Assembly (NCBI GenBank): GCA_947628065.1
Contig: CANQYK010000008.1
Coordinates: 1-33,516, forward strand
Source of the DNA: an uncultured Bacilli bacterium
GTDB lineage: Bacteria; Bacillota_I; Bacilli_A; RF39; UBA660
Direction: 5' to 3'
DNA: 33,516 nt
The notes under the pieces were generated by a model. The model was not told where the DNA came from, ran no database searches, and worked only from the letters and a program-made list of their open reading frames with translations. The position numbers and the translations under genes were made by a program. Shown here piece after piece: positions 31,992-33,516 of the stretch (the stretch's first letter is position 1; each line of letters starts with the position of its first letter).

Positions 31992-33056
31992 TTATCTACT
32001 ATTTTTTGAATCTATTTTTAGTAAATTATCAAAATCTCTATCTGTTAAATCTTTGAAATCTTTTTTTAATCTTTGATATTCTTTTTCCCATGATTGATAT
32101 TTTTTATCTTTACGATGATCCTTTAATTCATAATGCTCTTTTAAGTAGTTAGAAAAATACAGTGTATATTTCGTCGCACCATAAACATTTAAGTGATTTT
32201 GATTATAAAAATCTGTATTAAAATCAACAGTAAAATCTTTTAATGTATTAAAATTTATTACCTTATAACCTTTTTTTTCAATGATAGAAGTTGCTTCTCC
32301 TAATCTACCAACAATCCATTCATTCATATTTCTAATTGGAATTAAAAATAAAACATTTAAATTTTCTTTTTTAACATATTCAAGTAGATCCAATAGAGCT
32401 TCTTTATTTTCTTTTGGTAATTTATGATTATTTTCACTCCAAATAAATTTCTTTTGAGGCACTTTTTTTATTCGATAATTATCAAAAAGATATCCTTTAT
32501 AGAGATTAGTTCTTCCTTTAAAATTTAAAAGTTGCAAATTTTTCCAACTATTATGATAAAGTAAAAAGCTAAAATAATAATTATAATAATTATTACCAGC
32601 TTTTGAGGTAGGATCGTTTTTCATAACATTAGTAAATTTTAAACTAGCTTTAATCGCATCATTTCTATTTCTAGAAAATTTCATGGAATCAGTTGTTCTT
32701 CTAATATCGCCTTCATTATATAAATTTGAATCAGTCCCAAATCGCGATATATCAATAACATAAAGAGAAGGTTTTTGTCTTTTTTGTGTTTCCTTCATCA
32801 ATGGAACCAAAGTTACAGGTGGTTGTGAATCCGTAGACATAAAACCTGTAGTAAATCCATATAAATGATATCCTAACGTAGTATTATAATGTGCATAAGC
32901 ATTACTTGAACCTAAGTAAATAATATCAATAGAATTTTCTCTTTCTTTATATAAATTTGATATTGGAGTATCACTTAACCACAAAATATTAAATAGACAA
33001 TTCCAAATAATACCAAATAATGAAATAAATAGAATACATTTTACAATTTTTTTCAT
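31992..33056 (-). CDS. SGNH/DltD-like acyltransferase partner, copy B
   Basis: 354 aa, paralogue of copy A. Membrane helix at about 5-25 (CILFISLFGIIWNCLFNILW), then external. Block I IYLGSSNAYAHYNTTLGYHLYGFTTGF, LYVIDISRFG, LNVLFLIPI and block V QNHLNVYGATKYTLYFSNYL; again the His is present and the Asp at the usual place is not. It directly follows the MBOAT gene and leader ORF B, the standard pairing for O-acylation of surface polymers (compare DltB-DltD, AlgI-AlgJ, PatA-PatB; named by analogy). Leader ORF B is open at ten G and ends one base before this start, so this copy should be translated. Confidence 0.85.
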   Translation of the reverse strand: MKKIVKCILFISLFGIIWNCLFNILWLSDTPISNLYKERENSIDIIYLGSSNAYAHYNTTLGYHLYGFTTGFMSTDSQPPVTLVPLMKETQKRQKPSLYVIDISRFGTDSNLYNEGDIRRTTDSMKFSRNRNDAIKASLKFTNVMKNDPTSKAGNNYYNYYFSFLLYHNSWKNLQLLNFKGRTNLYKGYLFDNYRIKKVPQKKFIWSENNHKLPKENKEALLDLLEYVKKENLNVLFLIPIRNMNEWIVGRLGEATSIIEKKGYKVINFNTLKDFTVDFNTDFYNQNHLNVYGATKYTLYFSNYLKEHYELKDHRKDKKYQSWEKEYQRLKKDFKDLTDRDFDNLLKIDSKNSR

Positions 33057-33057
33057 A

Positions 33058-33165
33058 TTACCACCATAATAAGATTTCTGAAATATTGTAAAATGCCATA
33101 ATATTCAAAATTAGGTTGGGTAAAGTACCCCCCCCCCGGGTTACATTTTGTAAACAAACATTCAT
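33058..33165 (-). CDS. Leader ORF B with G10 run, open and coupled
   Basis: 35 codons from ATG 33165 (RBS AAAGGTG at 33182-33176, starting right behind the MBOAT stop). It begins MNVCLQNVTRGGG, crosses a run of ten G (33128-33137) and ends ...SEILLWW TAA at 33058, with the SGNH start at 33056, so the stop and start are one base apart. With eleven G it would end in TGA overlapping the ATG; with nine or twelve it would stop after the run. So two of three phases couple translation. Confidence 0.55.
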   Translation of the reverse strand: MNVCLQNVTRGGGTLPNLILNIMAFYNISEILLWW

Positions 33166-33183
33166 TTTTAATCTACACCTTTC

Positions 33184-33516
33184 TTAAAAATTTCTATAAA
33201 TAAAGTCTGCCGGATCATATCCTACACCATAACATCCAAAGATAATAATGGAAAAAATTAGTAAATATATTATTGTCCATCGAAAAACAATATTTTGTTT
33301 AAAGAGTTTTTCTCTAACATTTCCTTTTTTCGCCATGAAATCAACAACAAATAGTACAAATAATGATATGATCAAAACACGAAAGTCAAGCATATCTACT
33401 CCTGCTGTATATAAGGACTTATTATCAAATAAAACCCATGGATTATAGAAAAACATATTCTTAATTATTTTTATCCCAAATCCAATACTAGATGCTCTAA
33501 AAAATATCATTGCAAA
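33184..33516 (-). CDS. MBOAT family O-acyltransferase, C-terminal part
   Basis: Open to the right window edge; the last 110 codons are visible. FFRASSIGFGIKII is the typical MBOAT segment, followed by three membrane helices (LIISLFVLFVVDFM, WTIIYLLIFSIIIFG) and the family end YGVGYDPADFIYRNF (usually YGPGYDASEFIYFQF in AlgI-like proteins). The active-site His lies outside the window. It should pass acyl groups across the membrane to the SGNH partner encoded right behind it. Leader ORF B begins 18 bases after the stop. Confidence 0.88.
   Translation of the reverse strand, partial: FAMIFFRASSIGFGIKIIKNMFFYNPWVLFDNKSLYTAGVDMLDFRVLIISLFVLFVVDFMAKKGNVREKLFKQNIVFRWTIIYLLIFSIIIFGCYGVGYDPADFIYRNF

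Noticed and set aside
1902-33186. Mycoplasma-type code with TGA as Trp
   Set aside because: TGA ends lemA and SGNH copy A at positions fitting gene overlaps, and Trp is coded by TGG throughout.

Overview
The window is AT-rich (roughly one third G+C by eye), uses strong AGGAGG-type ribosome sites and near-consensus TTGACA/TATAAT promoters with 16-18 bp spacers, and reads TGA as a stop. The genes are of low-GC Gram-positive type (LCP protein, teichoic-acid-style ABC exporter, ClpP, phosphoketolase, GpmI). The best inference is a chromosomal segment of a Bacillota/Bacilli organism of the Erysipelotrichales/RF39 kind, probably a gut fermenter. No rRNA, tRNA or CRISPR was seen. Most genes lie on the minus strand.

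Layout. 1-8.3 kb: 5' part of an exported surface protein, lemA-TPM pair, PflX-like radical SAM protein, a Fic protein (+), a Y-family polymerase, an Rpn-type nuclease with an internal 24-bp repeat, a repeat-filled spacer, an LppM-like lipoprotein and a hypothetical gene. 8.3-11.9 kb: two paralogous predicted beta-helix proteins, then gpmI. 11.9-16.3 kb: an accessory island with a DUF4143-type ATPase, a second Fic gene followed by a truncated second copy of its promoter and start, and an AbiEi/AbiEii toxin-antitoxin pair whose promoter sits in an inverted repeat. 16.3-24.2 kb: WG-repeat membrane protein, phosphoketolase, TGS-nucleoside kinase, another DUF4143 ATPase, clpP. 24.2-28 kb: a non-coding zone with a symmetric divergent promoter and eight 21-bp tandem repeats, then cell-envelope genes (LCP ligase, ABC exporter). 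28-33.5 kb: an SDH/ClpP-fold protease-like protein with a small partner, then an acylation cluster (MBOAT tail, two SGNH paralogues, MaoC hydratase, SDR reductase).

Most interesting. (1) Each SGNH gene is preceded by a short leader ORF carrying a run of ten G. In the copy behind the MBOAT gene this ORF is open and stops one base before the SGNH start; in the other copy the same run length gives an early TAG. This looks like a slippage-controlled (phase-variable) translational-coupling switch for cell-surface O-acylation, duplicated in tandem with a relic of the MBOAT 3' end. (2) Four different short-period tandem arrays (31, 20/21, 30 and 21 bp) lie in gene spacers, each next to a promoter and three near Rpn, DUF4143 or degraded genes; the 21-bp array has a promoter and a hairpin placed so that it could be an RNA. 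(3) Both the Fic and AbiE modules carry palindromes inside their promoters that look like operators.
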